Assembly (NCBI GenBank): GCA_965662725.1
Contig: CBFIIT010000004.1
Span: forward strand, 1-64,000
Source: UBA8337 sp965662725
Lineage (GTDB): Bacteria > Pseudomonadota > Alphaproteobacteria > RS24
Direction of reading: 5' to 3'
DNA length: 64,000 bases
Of the stretch, positions 9,631 to 18,786 are shown piece after piece. The notes under the pieces were generated by a model. It ran no database searches, was not told where the DNA came from, and was given only the letters and a program-made list of their open reading frames with translations. The translations under genes and the position numbers were made by a program. Position 1 is the stretch's first letter; each line of letters opens with the position of its first letter.

Positions 9631-10799
9631 TACGCGGCCTCCTTCACGGCAGCGACAATCTTTTCGGCCGCATCATTTAAATTATCGGCCGGAATGATCG
9701 GCAGGCCGCTATTGGCCATCATTTCTTTGCCCAATTCAACATTCGTGCCTTCAAGGCGCACCACGAGAGGCACATCGAGGCTTAGCTCTTTAGCCGCCGC
9801 AATCACCCCTTCGGCAATAATATCGCAACGCATAATACCGCCGAAAATATTCACCAAAATGCCTTCCACATTGTCATCCGATAAGATGATTTTAAACGCT
9901 TCAGTGACTTTTTCTTTGGTCGCCCCGCCACCAACATCCAAGAAATTGGCCGGCTCGGAACCGTAAAGCTTAATGATATCCATCGTCGCCATGGCCAGGC
10001 CGGCGCCGTTCACCATGCAGCCGATTTTTCCGTCCAGTTTAATATATGAGAGATCATATTTTGACGCTTCAATCTCGGCCGGATCTTCCTCGGCCAAATC
10101 ACGCAATTCAACAATATCGGGCTGGCGATAAAGCGCATTGCTGTCAAAATTGACTTTCGCATCGAGGCAGATGAGGTCTCCGGCACCGGTCACGACAAGC
10201 GGATTAATCTCCAAAAGCGACATGTCTTTTTCTACTACCGCATCATAAAGATCGGCAATCAGCTTGGTCGCTTGTTTAACCTGATCGCCTTCCAGCCCCA
10301 GCGCGAACGCAATTTGGCGTCCATGATGGCCGGAAATGCCGCTGGCCGGGTCAACACTAATGGTGATGATTTTTTCCGGCGTCTTTTCCGCCACTTCTTC
10401 AATATCCATGCCGCCTTCGGTTGAGGCGATGAATGATATGCGCGATGTGGCGCGGTCAACCAAGGCTGATAAATAAAGTTCGCGGGCAATATCAGAGCCT
10501 TCTTCAATATAGACGCGACCAACTTCTTTGCCTTCAGGGCCGGTTTGATGGGTCACCAAGGTCATGCCCAGCATGCGGGTCGCTTCAGCCCGCACTTCGT
10601 CAATTGATTTGACCAGTTTGACGCCGCCGCCTTTGCCGCGACCACCGGCATGGATTTGAGCTTTGACAACCCAGACCGGACCGCCCAGCTCTTCTGCCGC
10701 TTTCACCGCTTCATCGGCTGAAAAAGCAACATGGCCACGCGGCACGGGCACGCCATAGCTGCCCAATACTTGCTTGGCTTGATATTCATGAATATTCAT
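9630..10799 (-). CDS. sucC: Succinyl-CoA synthetase beta subunit (ADP-forming)
   Basis: The 389-residue beta subunit with an N-terminal ATP-grasp domain (MNIHEYQAK start, glycine-rich GGRGKGGG near residues 45-52) and a C-terminal ligase domain containing NIFGGI. It binds nucleotide and succinate. The ATG at 10799 gives the usual family N-terminus; a start at 10814 would add MRAVS. The gene lies just after the mdh terminator, so it probably has its own promoter in the 85 bases upstream; TTGTGA with 16 bases to CTAATT is a weak candidate. Confidence 0.97.
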   Translation of the reverse strand: MNIHEYQAKQVLGSYGVPVPRGHVAFSADEAVKAAEELGGPVWVVKAQIHAGGRGKGGGVKLVKSIDEVRAEATRMLGMTLVTHQTGPEGKEVGRVYIEEGSDIARELYLSALVDRATSRISFIASTEGGMDIEEVAEKTPEKIITISVDPASGISGHHGRQIAFALGLEGDQVKQATKLIADLYDAVVEKDMSLLEINPLVVTGAGDLICLDAKVNFDSNALYRQPDIVELRDLAEEDPAEIEASKYDLSYIKLDGKIGCMVNGAGLAMATMDIIKLYGSEPANFLDVGGGATKEKVTEAFKIILSDDNVEGILVNIFGGIMRCDIIAEGVIAAAKELSLDVPLVVRLEGTNVELGKEMMANSGLPIIPADNLNDAAEKIVAAVKEAA

Positions 10800-10877
10800 G
10801 GAAACTGCCCTCACATCAGTTAAAAACTGAAGCGAAAATTAGCCCATGCAGCGGTCTGTCACAACCGCAAAAAGCAC

Positions 10878-10902
10878 AAAAAAAGGCGCGATATATCGCG
10901 CC
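10878..10902 (-). terminator. Intrinsic terminator of mdh
   Basis: The perfect 18-base palindrome GGCGCGATATATCGCGCC (10885-10902) is followed on the minus strand by seven U residues (10884-10878). It lies 26 bases after the mdh stop codon and separates mdh from sucC. Confidence 0.88.
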
Positions 10903-10928
10903 CTTTCTTATTTTGAAAAACTGCCGGT

Positions 10929-11891
10929 TTATTTCAGCTTCGGATTGATTTTTTTACACGCATCCAACAAGCCCTTCACCGCTTTTACCGATTTGGTGAA
11001 CATGGTTTTTTCCTTGGCGTCGAGTTTAATCTCAACAACCCGCTCAACCCCTTTGGCACCGATAACCACCGGCACGCCGACATAAATATTTTTCTGACCA
11101 TATTGGCCGTTCAAATGCGCGGCGCAGGGCAGCACGCGCTTTTGGTCTTTCAAATAAGCCTCAGCCATTTCAATGGCGGAGGCGGCCGGTGCATAAAACG
11201 CAGAGCCGGTTTTTAACAGGCCGACAATTTCAGCACCGCCATCGCGTGTACGTTGAACAATTTCGTCGATTTTCTTTTGCGTCGTCCATTTCATTTTCAC
11301 CAGATCCGGCAGCGGAATACCGGCAACAGTTGAATAACGCACAGACGGCACCATTGTATCGCCATGGCCACCCAGCACAAAAGCGGTAACGTCTTTGACC
11401 GACACTTTAAATTCTTCAGCCAAGAAAGTACGAAAACGGGCGCTGTCCAAAACACCGGCCATGCCGACCACTTTGTTTTTCGGCAGACCTGAAAATTTTT
11501 GTAATGCCCAAACCATCGCATCCAGCGGATTGGTGATGCAGATAACAAATGCGTTTGGCGCATATTTCTTAATGCCTTCGCCGACTTGCTGCATGACTTT
11601 CAGATTAATCTCAATCAAATCGTCACGGCTCATGCCGGGCTTGCGCGGCACGCCGGCGGTTACGATAACCACATCCGCACCTTTAATGGCCGCGTAAGAT
11701 TTCGAGCCTTTTAAATTGGCATCAAAATGACTGACCGGTGAACTTTGCAAAAGGTCGAGAGCCTTGCCTTGCGGAATACCGTCAACAATATCGAAAATAA
11801 CAATATCGCCCAATTCTTTCAGACCGGCCAGATGAGCCAGAGTGCCACCGATTTGGCCACCACCGATAAGGGCTATTTTATTGCGCGCCAT
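10929..11891 (-). CDS. mdh: Malate dehydrogenase (lactate-dehydrogenase-like type)
   Basis: NAD-dependent malate dehydrogenase, 320 residues, making oxaloacetate in the TCA cycle. The N-terminal Rossmann motif GGGQIGG (10-16), the substrate arginines R83 and R89 in VPRKPGMSR, D149/R152 and the catalytic H176 in GGHGD are visible. R83 with the following K/P sequence is the malate-type signature of the LDH-like MDH group found in alphaproteobacteria. The start codon follows a strong TAGGAGG site (revcomp of about 11899-11905). The gene is first in the mdh-suc region and ends at a clear terminator. Confidence 0.97.
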   Translation of the reverse strand: MARNKIALIGGGQIGGTLAHLAGLKELGDIVIFDIVDGIPQGKALDLLQSSPVSHFDANLKGSKSYAAIKGADVVIVTAGVPRKPGMSRDDLIEINLKVMQQVGEGIKKYAPNAFVICITNPLDAMVWALQKFSGLPKNKVVGMAGVLDSARFRTFLAEEFKVSVKDVTAFVLGGHGDTMVPSVRYSTVAGIPLPDLVKMKWTTQKKIDEIVQRTRDGGAEIVGLLKTGSAFYAPAASAIEMAEAYLKDQKRVLPCAAHLNGQYGQKNIYVGVPVVIGAKGVERVVEIKLDAKEKTMFTKSVKAVKGLLDACKKINPKLK

Positions 11892-12000
11892 GAATGCGTC
11901 CTCCTAGAGAATTTGATGGCCTGTCCCTAGCGGATTTATACCGCGCTTGCAAGTCTCAGCGAAAACTCCGACGCCATGAGAGCCGGTTTTTTTGCGTCTT

Positions 12001-13131
12001 TTACGCCTTGCTCTGTGCGCTGCCGATATGCGGCAAGGCCAAATAATCGCGCGATTGCATTTCCATTAGCCGCGAAACAGTACGTTCAAATTCAAACGCC
12101 TCATCGCCTTCCGGATAAAGCTTTTGCGGGCTGCCATCAGCCGAGGCGATAAGCTTCACTTTCGCTTCATAAAGCGCGTCAATCAGTGTCACAAAGCGCA
12201 CTGCCTCATTTTTCTTTTGCGGTTCCAAAAGCGGCACATTATCCAGCACCAAAGTATGAAAATGCGCTGCCAAAGCGAGATAATCGGCAGCCCCGCGCGC
12301 TTCAACACAAAGCGCATCAAAACTGAGCCGCGCTACACCGCCGGCAGCGCGCGGCACCTGCAAGCTGCGGCCTTTTAAATCAAGCATGACCGGCGCTCCC
12401 GCCACGCCTTCCGTCAGGCTGGCAAAACGCTCATCCAAAGCGGCACGCGCGCGCGGCCCACATGGGCTGAACCAAACCGGCGCGGCGGTTAATCGAGCCA
12501 GTCGATAATCCTTATCCGATAATAATTCATGCAGATGATGGCGCTGTTTCAAAAAATCGATAAACGGCAAAAACCGATGTCGGTTCAACCCGCCCTTATA
12601 TAAATCATCAGGATGGCGATTGGAGGTGGCGACCACGACAATGCCGGCCTCCAATAAAAGCGAAAACAGCCGCCCCAAAATCGACGCATCGGCAATATCT
12701 TTGACCTGCAATTCGTCAAAACATAAAAGCGTCACCTCGGCAGCAATCGCTTTGGCGACATCGGGCATCGGGTCACCGGATTTCGGATGCGCTTGGCGAA
12801 AGCTATGAATGCGGGCATGCGTCTCTTGCATAAAGGCGTGAAAATGCACGCGGCGTTTTTTAGCAACCGGCGCAATGGAAAAAAACAAATCCATCAGCAT
12901 GGATTTACCGCGCCCGACCGCGCCGAATAAATATAGCCCTTGCGGCGGGCGGTTTTTTTTCAGCCCGAGTTTGGTTAACATCCCACCCGGTTGATAGGCG
13001 TCCAAATCGTCATAAAGCCGGTCAAGCGCCTGCGCAGCATCCATTTGCGCGGCGTCTTCTGACACATCGCCATTCGCCACCAGCGCCTGATAGGCGGCAC
13101 TTACCGGCAGATTTTCGCTTTCGCCTGTCAT
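12001..13131 (-). CDS. zapE: Cell division protein ZapE (AFG1-family ATPase)
   Basis: A 376-residue P-loop ATPase of the AFG1/ZapE family, which in proteobacteria associates with the Z-ring; mitochondrial relatives act in protein quality control. The Walker A motif GAVGRGKS lies near residue 70, a Walker B LLCFDELQV near residue 135, and the ATSNRHPDDLY sensor region near residue 170. It lies between sdhB and mdh, a placement often seen in alphaproteobacteria. It is preceded by the sdhB terminator, so it is transcribed from a promoter in the 130 bases upstream. Confidence 0.93.
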   Translation of the reverse strand: MTGESENLPVSAAYQALVANGDVSEDAAQMDAAQALDRLYDDLDAYQPGGMLTKLGLKKNRPPQGLYLFGAVGRGKSMLMDLFFSIAPVAKKRRVHFHAFMQETHARIHSFRQAHPKSGDPMPDVAKAIAAEVTLLCFDELQVKDIADASILGRLFSLLLEAGIVVVATSNRHPDDLYKGGLNRHRFLPFIDFLKQRHHLHELLSDKDYRLARLTAAPVWFSPCGPRARAALDERFASLTEGVAGAPVMLDLKGRSLQVPRAAGGVARLSFDALCVEARGAADYLALAAHFHTLVLDNVPLLEPQKKNEAVRFVTLIDALYEAKVKLIASADGSPQKLYPEGDEAFEFERTVSRLMEMQSRDYLALPHIGSAQSKA

Positions 13132-13208
13132 CGGCTACGGGTTAAAGCCCTTGCGCTGTTTTGGCAAGAATATTGCGCCCTCATTTGGCGCAAAACAAAT
13201 CAGCGCAT

Positions 13209-13244
13209 AAAAAACCCCGCCTGCTTTTGTGCCAGCAGACGGGG
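13209..13244 (-). terminator. Intrinsic terminator of the sdh operon
   Basis: An 11-base stem (13215-13225 with 13234-13244, one mismatch) closes an 8-base loop and is followed on the minus strand by six U residues (13214-13209). It lies shortly after the sdhB stop codon. Confidence 0.88.
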
Positions 13245-13267
13245 TAATTGTTAAAAAGAATGGCGGA

Positions 13268-14047
13268 CTAAACTTCGCGTTCAACCATCATTTTCTTGAT
13301 TTCAGAGATTGCTTTTGCCGGTGACAAGCCTTTCGGGCAAGCCTTGGCGCAATTCATGATTGTGTGACAGCGATAGACGCGGAACGGGTCTTCCAAATCA
13401 TCCAAACGCTCGCCGGTTTTCTCATCGCGACTGTCAGCCAACCAACGATAGGCTTGCAGCAATACGGCAGGACCCAGATATTTATCGGAATTCCACCAAT
13501 AGCTGGGGCAAGAGGTTGAGCAGCAAGCGCATAAAATACACTCATATAAGCCGTCCAATTGCTCGCGATCTTCGCGGCTTTGCTGCCACTCATTTTGCGG
13601 CTTCGGCGTATCGGTTTTGAGCCATGGCTCAATCGACTGATATTGCGCATAAAGATTGCTCAGATCAGGCACCAAATCCTTAATCACCGGCATATGCGGC
13701 AGCGGATAAATGGTGATATCGCCTTTCACATCATCCAGCCCTTTCGTGCAGGCCAGCGTGTTTTGCCCGTCAATATTCATCGCGCAAGAACCGCAAATAC
13801 CTTCACGGCAAGAGCGACGAAACGTCAGGGTCGAGTCAATTTCGTTTTTCACCTTAATCAGCGCATCCAGAACCATCGGCCCGCAATCATCGGCATCAAT
13901 CGTATAGCTGTCGACGCGCGGATTATCCGCATCATCGGGGTTCCAGCGATAGATTTTCAGCGTCCGCGGTTTCTTCGCCGCTTCCGGTGTCGGATGGACA
14001 ACGCCTTTTTTAACTTTCGAGTTGCTTGGTAGAGCAATTTCAACCAT
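13268..14047 (-). CDS. sdhB: Succinate dehydrogenase iron-sulfur subunit
   Basis: Subunit B of complex II, 259 residues, carrying three iron-sulfur clusters between the flavin in SdhA and the quinone site. The 2Fe-2S ligands are in CREGICGSC, the 4Fe-4S ligands in CILCACCSTSC, and the 3Fe-4S ligands in CHTIMNCAKACPKG. Length is normal for the family. It starts 9 bases after sdhA and ends before a strong terminator, so it closes the operon. Confidence 0.97.
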   Translation of the reverse strand: MVEIALPSNSKVKKGVVHPTPEAAKKPRTLKIYRWNPDDADNPRVDSYTIDADDCGPMVLDALIKVKNEIDSTLTFRRSCREGICGSCAMNIDGQNTLACTKGLDDVKGDITIYPLPHMPVIKDLVPDLSNLYAQYQSIEPWLKTDTPKPQNEWQQSREDREQLDGLYECILCACCSTSCPSYWWNSDKYLGPAVLLQAYRWLADSRDEKTGERLDDLEDPFRVYRCHTIMNCAKACPKGLSPAKAISEIKKMMVEREV

Positions 14048-14056
14048 TTGAGCCCC

Positions 14057-15841
14057 CTAGTAAACCCGAGCTTTCGGCTCGATATAGCTGACCTCATTGG
14101 TCAAAGTATAATTATGCACGCCGCGATAATCGATTTTGGCTTTACCCTTCGCATCGACATAAGCCAGCGTATGTTTCATCCAACCCTCATCATCGCGATC
14201 CGGGAAGTCTTCCCGCGCATGGCCGCCTCGGCTTTCTTTACGGGCATTCGCCCCTTCCACTGTGGCGATGGCTTGGACGATGAGATTGTCAAATTCCAGC
14301 GTTTCAATCAGGTCCGAATTCCATACCAAAGAGCGGTCGGCAATGCCGATATCATCCATTGCATTGACCACTTTTTGCATCCGATTGCAGCCCTCCTCCA
14401 GCACGTCACCGGTGCGGAAAACAGCGCAGTTTTCTTGCATGGCTTTTTGCATTTCGAGGCGTAATTCAGCCGTCGGGGTCGAGCCTTCCGCATTACGGAA
14501 ACGCTCCAAACGATCGATTGCTTCGCTGCCGGCATTGCCTGCCAGCGGCGCAAAGCCTTCATTCGGGTCGACAATTTCAGCCGTGCGAATGGCTGATGCG
14601 CGACCGAATACCACCAGGTCAATCAATGAGTTTGACCCCAAACGATTGGCCCCATGCACAGACACACAAGCCGCCTCGCCAATGGCCATCAGACCGGGCA
14701 CGGTGCGCTCGGCATCATCGGCCGTTGGGTTCAATACTTCGCCATGATAATTGGTCGGAATGCCGCCCATATTATAATGCACGGTCGGCAATACCGGAAT
14801 CGGCTCTTTGGTAACGTCAACGCCGGCAAAAATCCGGGCGCTTTCGGAAATACCCGGCAAGCGTTCAGCCAAAACATCCGGATCCAAATGGTCCAGATGC
14901 AAATAAATATGATCATTATTGGCACCGACGCCGCGGCCTTCGCGAATTTCAATGGTCATCGAACGCGACACCACATCGCGCGAGGCCAGATCCTTGGCCG
15001 ATGGGGCATAACGCTCCATAAAGCGTTCCCCTTCGGAGTTGATGAGAATGCCGCCTTCACCGCGTGAGCCTTCGGTAATCAGACAACCGGCACCATAAAT
15101 ACCGGTCGGGTGAAACTGCACAAATTCCATATCCTGCAAAGGAAGTCCGGCGCGGATAACCATGGCCGAGCCGTCGCCTGTGCAAGTATGCGCTGAAGTG
15201 GCGGAGAAATAAGCACGACCATAACCGCCGGTTGCCAATATTACTTGCTTGGCTTGGAAGCGGTGCAACTGACCGGTCGCCATTTCCAATGCGGTGACGC
15301 CAACACAACGGTCGTCTTCCATCATCAAATCAAGCGCAAAATATTCGATAAAAAACTCAGTGTCATAGCGCAGCGATTGGCCGTAAAGCGTGTGCAAAAT
15401 CGCGTGACCGGTACGGTCGGCGGCGGCGCATGTGCGCTGCGCAATGCCTTCACCGAAATTGGTCGTCATGCCACCAAATGGGCGCTGGTAAATTTTGCCT
15501 TCTTCGGTACGCGAAAACGGCACGCCGAAATGCTCCAGCTCATAAACCGCTTCCGGCGCATTGCGACACAAATACTCAATCGCATCTTGGTCGCCCAGCC
15601 AGTCAGATCCTTTGACCGTGTCATACATATGCCAGCGCCAATCATCATCGCCCATATTGCCCAGTGCGGCAGAAATGCCGCCTTGCGCCGCAACCGTATG
15701 CGAACGGGTCGGAAAGACTTTTGAAATACAGGCGGTTTTCAAACCGCGTTCGGCGCACCCCAAAGCGGCCCGCAAACCGGAACCGCCGGCGCCAACAACA
15801 ACAACGTCAAATTGGTGATCGATGAACTCATGTGAACTCAT
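14057..15841 (-). CDS. sdhA: Succinate dehydrogenase flavoprotein subunit
   Basis: Subunit A of complex II, 594 residues, oxidising succinate to fumarate in the cytoplasm. The FAD-binding GAGGSG motif (18-23) and the histidine that binds FAD covalently (H48 in SHTVAAQGG) are present, with the substrate-binding region HPTGIYGAG and the conserved HGANRLGSNSL further on. It begins 36 bases after sdhD and is followed by sdhB. Confidence 0.97.
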   Translation of the reverse strand: MSSHEFIDHQFDVVVVGAGGSGLRAALGCAERGLKTACISKVFPTRSHTVAAQGGISAALGNMGDDDWRWHMYDTVKGSDWLGDQDAIEYLCRNAPEAVYELEHFGVPFSRTEEGKIYQRPFGGMTTNFGEGIAQRTCAAADRTGHAILHTLYGQSLRYDTEFFIEYFALDLMMEDDRCVGVTALEMATGQLHRFQAKQVILATGGYGRAYFSATSAHTCTGDGSAMVIRAGLPLQDMEFVQFHPTGIYGAGCLITEGSRGEGGILINSEGERFMERYAPSAKDLASRDVVSRSMTIEIREGRGVGANNDHIYLHLDHLDPDVLAERLPGISESARIFAGVDVTKEPIPVLPTVHYNMGGIPTNYHGEVLNPTADDAERTVPGLMAIGEAACVSVHGANRLGSNSLIDLVVFGRASAIRTAEIVDPNEGFAPLAGNAGSEAIDRLERFRNAEGSTPTAELRLEMQKAMQENCAVFRTGDVLEEGCNRMQKVVNAMDDIGIADRSLVWNSDLIETLEFDNLIVQAIATVEGANARKESRGGHAREDFPDRDDEGWMKHTLAYVDAKGKAKIDYRGVHNYTLTNEVSYIEPKARVY

Positions 15842-15877
15842 TTTTATCTCCTACAAGCCTTTCGCGGCCATAATCCC

Positions 15878-16258
15878 TTAACCAATTACCAGCTTGATAA
15901 CCGCCAAGGCGCAAGCCACGGCAACGGTCAGAGCAAAAAACTGATTGGCGATAAGCGCCAGCAGCTTGCTGGCCTCGCCGTGAATATAATCTTCAATCAC
16001 CACTTGCAGGCCGAGGCGCATATGATGCGTGGCTGACAAAATCAGCAATAGCATGATAACGCCGACAACCGGATGACCGAGAAACGCGGTCATGGTGGTG
16101 TAATCGCTACCGGCATGGACAACCAAAGCGCCGACCAAAAACATGGTCAGCGGGATATTGGCCAAAGCGGTAACCCGTTGCATCCAGAAATGTTCAGTGC
16201 CTTTTTTGGCTGAGCCGAGGCCGCGCGCGCGCGACAAAGGAGTGCGCATATCACTCAT
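15878..16258 (-). CDS. sdhD: Succinate dehydrogenase membrane anchor subunit D
   Basis: A 126-residue membrane anchor with three predicted transmembrane segments (about 31-52, 63-83, 99-123). The heme-ligand-type histidine pair is in ATHHMRLGLQ, followed by the conserved EDYIH. I chose the ATG at 16258, which overlaps the sdhC stop codon as TAATG; a longer frame to 16294 would run into sdhC. It anchors SdhAB and helps form the quinone site. Confidence 0.93.
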   Translation of the reverse strand: MSDMRTPLSRARGLGSAKKGTEHFWMQRVTALANIPLTMFLVGALVVHAGSDYTTMTAFLGHPVVGVIMLLLILSATHHMRLGLQVVIEDYIHGEASKLLALIANQFFALTVAVACALAVIKLVIG

Positions 16259-16662
16259 TACAAAACTCCTAAATAAGCATAAGCCAAAACCCAAACAATG
16301 AGGGTCAGAACCGGCGGCAAAAAGGCGGTGATACGTGCCAAAATTTCGACATGACGCAAATCAAAGCCGCGGCCGGTATCCCAAACAAAATGGCGAAGCC
16401 CACCAAACATATGATGCAACAAAGCCCATGTGTAACCGAATAAAACCAAACGACCATACCAAGCCGATGACACGGCTTGTACTTGCGCATAAGCTTCCGG
16501 GCCGGTTGCCGCGGCAAGCAACCACCAAGCCAGCAAAAGCGTTCCGGCATAAAGTGCCACACCGGTGGCGCGATGCAAAATCGACAGCATCATGGTCAAA
16601 GTCCAGCGGTAAATCTGGATATGCGGCGATAATGGCCGCGCCGAATTGGTTTGTTCAGACAT
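16258..16662 (-). CDS. sdhC: Succinate dehydrogenase cytochrome b556 subunit
   Basis: A 134-residue integral membrane subunit with the family signature RPLSPHIQIYRW near the N-terminus, SILHRATG at the quinone site and the heme-ligand region HMFGGLRHFVWD. Three transmembrane helices are evident. CAGGAGC lies ahead of the ATG. It is the first sdh gene and appears to have its own promoter in the 106-base gap after the mesaconyl-CoA hydratase gene. Confidence 0.95.
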   Translation of the reverse strand: MSEQTNSARPLSPHIQIYRWTLTMMLSILHRATGVALYAGTLLLAWWLLAAATGPEAYAQVQAVSSAWYGRLVLFGYTWALLHHMFGGLRHFVWDTGRGFDLRHVEILARITAFLPPVLTLIVWVLAYAYLGVL

Positions 16663-16692
16663 AGGTAAGCTCCTGATATTCCCCAGCTGCAG

Positions 16693-16721
16693 TATATACA
16701 GAAATGAGCAGACATGGCCAA
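16693..16721 (-). promoter_or_regulatory. Candidate sigma70-type promoter for sdhCDAB
   Basis: On the minus strand TTGGCC (16721-16716), a 17-base spacer and TATATA (16698-16693) form a reasonable -35/-10 pair, with the sdhC ATG 30 bases further on. Found by eye; not tested. Confidence 0.45.
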
Positions 16722-16768
16722 GCCGCTATACGCGACAGGCAGTCGCAGGAAATTTTTCTAAAAGCCGT

Positions 16769-17821
16769 TCAAAAACGCGGCATGGCCAGCCAAATATCGA
16801 GGTCCAAAATCACCCCATCGGCATATTTGCCATCGGCCTCTCGCAACACCATATCGCCGACCGGCCGATTTTTCACCAAAACCTGCCTTAGCCGCAACGC
16901 CCCAATATCGGGCCGCGCGTCAAATTCAGCCTTATCCAAAACTTCGCTCCAGCCATAAATCGTGTCACCGGCAAAAGTCGGGGCGGCATGACTGCCGCCA
17001 TTTAAGGCCAAAATCGCGCCGCCATTTTCAAGCCCGTTAAAACCCATTGCATGAACATGCGAAATCATATGGCCGCCATAAATCAGCCTTTTGCCGAACC
17101 GGCTTTGGCTTTGCAAATGCGCATCAAAATGCACCGCCGCATTATTTTGATAAGCCCGGGTCGCCAGCATATGCTCGGCTTCTTCCATGGTCGTACCATC
17201 GCCATGCGCGTATTTTTCACCGATTGCAAAATCGTCAAAGCCACGCGCGCTGCCGGTCGCCGCGCTATCCCATGCGCCATAATCAGCATGCGGCGCGGCC
17301 AAATCTGCCGCCGCCACCGCCGCCGGCATATCCGGCCATATCGTCTCCGGCGCCGCCGCGTCTTTATTTTGTTTTTTCACCATCACCCAGCGCACATAAG
17401 AGAGAATGATTTCATCTTGCTGGTTAAGACCTTGCGTTTCCACCATCACCAAGCCGCTCTCGCCGCTTTTATTTTCGCGCAAACCGATAATCGTCGAGCG
17501 CGCCGATAGCGTGTCACCGGCAAAAACCGGTTTTAAAAACCGCCCTTGCGCATAGCCCAAATTGGCCACGGCATGGCGCGAAATATCAGGCACGGATTTG
17601 CCGAAAATAATATGAAAAACCAGCCATTCATTGAGCGGCATGTCAGCCAGTCCCAATTTTTCGGCAAAGGGCCGCGCCGCGTAAAGCGCTTGGCGGCCGC
17701 CATAAAGCGCCTGATAAAGCGCTGCATCGCCTTGTGTCAATGTGCGTGGCACGGCGTGCTCTATCAGCTCACCAAGTGTGAAATCTTCGAAATATCGGCC
17801 TGCCGGGTAGATGTCACTCAT
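16769..17821 (-). CDS. mch: Mesaconyl-CoA hydratase, MaoC family (ethylmalonyl-CoA pathway)
   Basis: A 350-residue protein with two hot-dog domains. The opening FEDFTLGE and the ALYQALYGGR, LLVFHI-like (WLVFHIIFGK), VPDIS, NLGYAQGRF and YGGH stretches match, from memory, the Rhodobacter mesaconyl-C1-CoA hydratase, which interconverts mesaconyl-CoA and beta-methylmalyl-CoA. Three bases separate it from the preceding CoA-ester lyase gene. The pair lies directly upstream of sdhCDAB, so C4 products enter the TCA cycle next to succinate dehydrogenase. An itaconate-type MaoC hydratase is the main alternative, but the length and motifs favour Mch. Confidence 0.85.
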   Translation of the reverse strand: MSDIYPAGRYFEDFTLGELIEHAVPRTLTQGDAALYQALYGGRQALYAARPFAEKLGLADMPLNEWLVFHIIFGKSVPDISRHAVANLGYAQGRFLKPVFAGDTLSARSTIIGLRENKSGESGLVMVETQGLNQQDEIILSYVRWVMVKKQNKDAAAPETIWPDMPAAVAAADLAAPHADYGAWDSAATGSARGFDDFAIGEKYAHGDGTTMEEAEHMLATRAYQNNAAVHFDAHLQSQSRFGKRLIYGGHMISHVHAMGFNGLENGGAILALNGGSHAAPTFAGDTIYGWSEVLDKAEFDARPDIGALRLRQVLVKNRPVGDMVLREADGKYADGVILDLDIWLAMPRF

Positions 17822-17824
17822 TGA

Positions 17825-18727
17825 TTATCCTGCTTCATTATCCTGCTTGGCAGCAATCGCTTCGGCAATCACCAAAAGGCGCGCGGCAATATCGCGATGC
17901 AAAAGCTCAGTCATTTTGCCGTTTACTTTCAACACGCCTTGGCCGGCATTGGCCGGGTCAGCAAAAGCGGCCACCACATCACGCGCCTGTGTCACTTCGT
18001 CATCCGACGGGCCAAAAATCTCATTACATGGGGCCAGCTGGCTTGGGTGAATAAGCGTCTTGCCGTCAAACCCCATATCGCTGCCTTGCCGACACTCATC
18101 CTGAAACCCGTCCGCATCGGCAATATCATTAAACACACCATCCAAAGCGCATAGCCCATATTGACGCGCCGCCAGCAAGGCCATGGATAAAGCAGTGATT
18201 AACGGCGCGCGGCCTTTCACCAAACCGGCTTGCAGTTCTTTGGCCAAATCATTTGTCCCCATGACAAAGCCGGATAGCGGCGTATCATCGGCACGCGCGG
18301 CCAATGATTGGATATTGAATATCGCTCCAGGGGTCTCGACCATAATCCATAAAGCGCATGTCTCCGGCACTTGGGTAGCCAATGCGTCAATTTCTTCGAT
18401 CCGCGAAACTTTGGGAGCCAGCACCGCATCGGGGGCGGCATTTTTAGGCAAGGCTTTTAACGCCGCCAAATCATCCGTTCCCCAAGCCGTATCCAGCCCG
18501 TTTATGCGCACCACCAATTCACGCGCGCCATAGCCACCCTGTGTCAGAGCTGCGCAAATTTGCCCGCGCGCTTCCGCTTTGGCATCCGGCGCCACCGCAT
18601 CTTCCAAATCCAATATCAGGCAATCGGCATCGAGGCTGCGCGCTTTTTCCAAAGCGCGCGCATTGGCCCCCGGCATATAAAGCGCTGAGCGGCGTGGCCG
18701 AATAGAAGCAGAATTTTCAGATGTCAT
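17825..18727 (-). CDS. CitE-family CoA ester hydrolase/lyase, Mcl2-like (3S)-malyl-CoA thioesterase
   Basis: A 300-residue TIM-barrel protein of the CitE/malyl-CoA lyase superfamily. The N-terminus RRSALYMPGANARAL, LILDLEDAV (metal-binding acid), VRINGLDT, the glutamate in MVETPGAI and GTNDLAKE are family hallmarks. The RRSALYMP start and length are closer to Mcl2-type (3S)-malyl-CoA thioesterase than to the longer Mcl1 lyase, so hydrolysis of malyl-CoA to malate is the likelier role. It is the first gene of an operon with mch. Substrate is inferred; citramalyl-CoA lyase is possible. Confidence 0.8.
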   Translation of the reverse strand: MTSENSASIRPRRSALYMPGANARALEKARSLDADCLILDLEDAVAPDAKAEARGQICAALTQGGYGARELVVRINGLDTAWGTDDLAALKALPKNAAPDAVLAPKVSRIEEIDALATQVPETCALWIMVETPGAIFNIQSLAARADDTPLSGFVMGTNDLAKELQAGLVKGRAPLITALSMALLAARQYGLCALDGVFNDIADADGFQDECRQGSDMGFDGKTLIHPSQLAPCNEIFGPSDDEVTQARDVVAAFADPANAGQGVLKVNGKMTELLHRDIAARLLVIAEAIAAKQDNEAG

Positions 18728-18786
18728 TGCAGGGAATCTCCACGTAAAATCAAACTTAGTTTAGCGGCTTGCCGAAGAGGAGCAAG

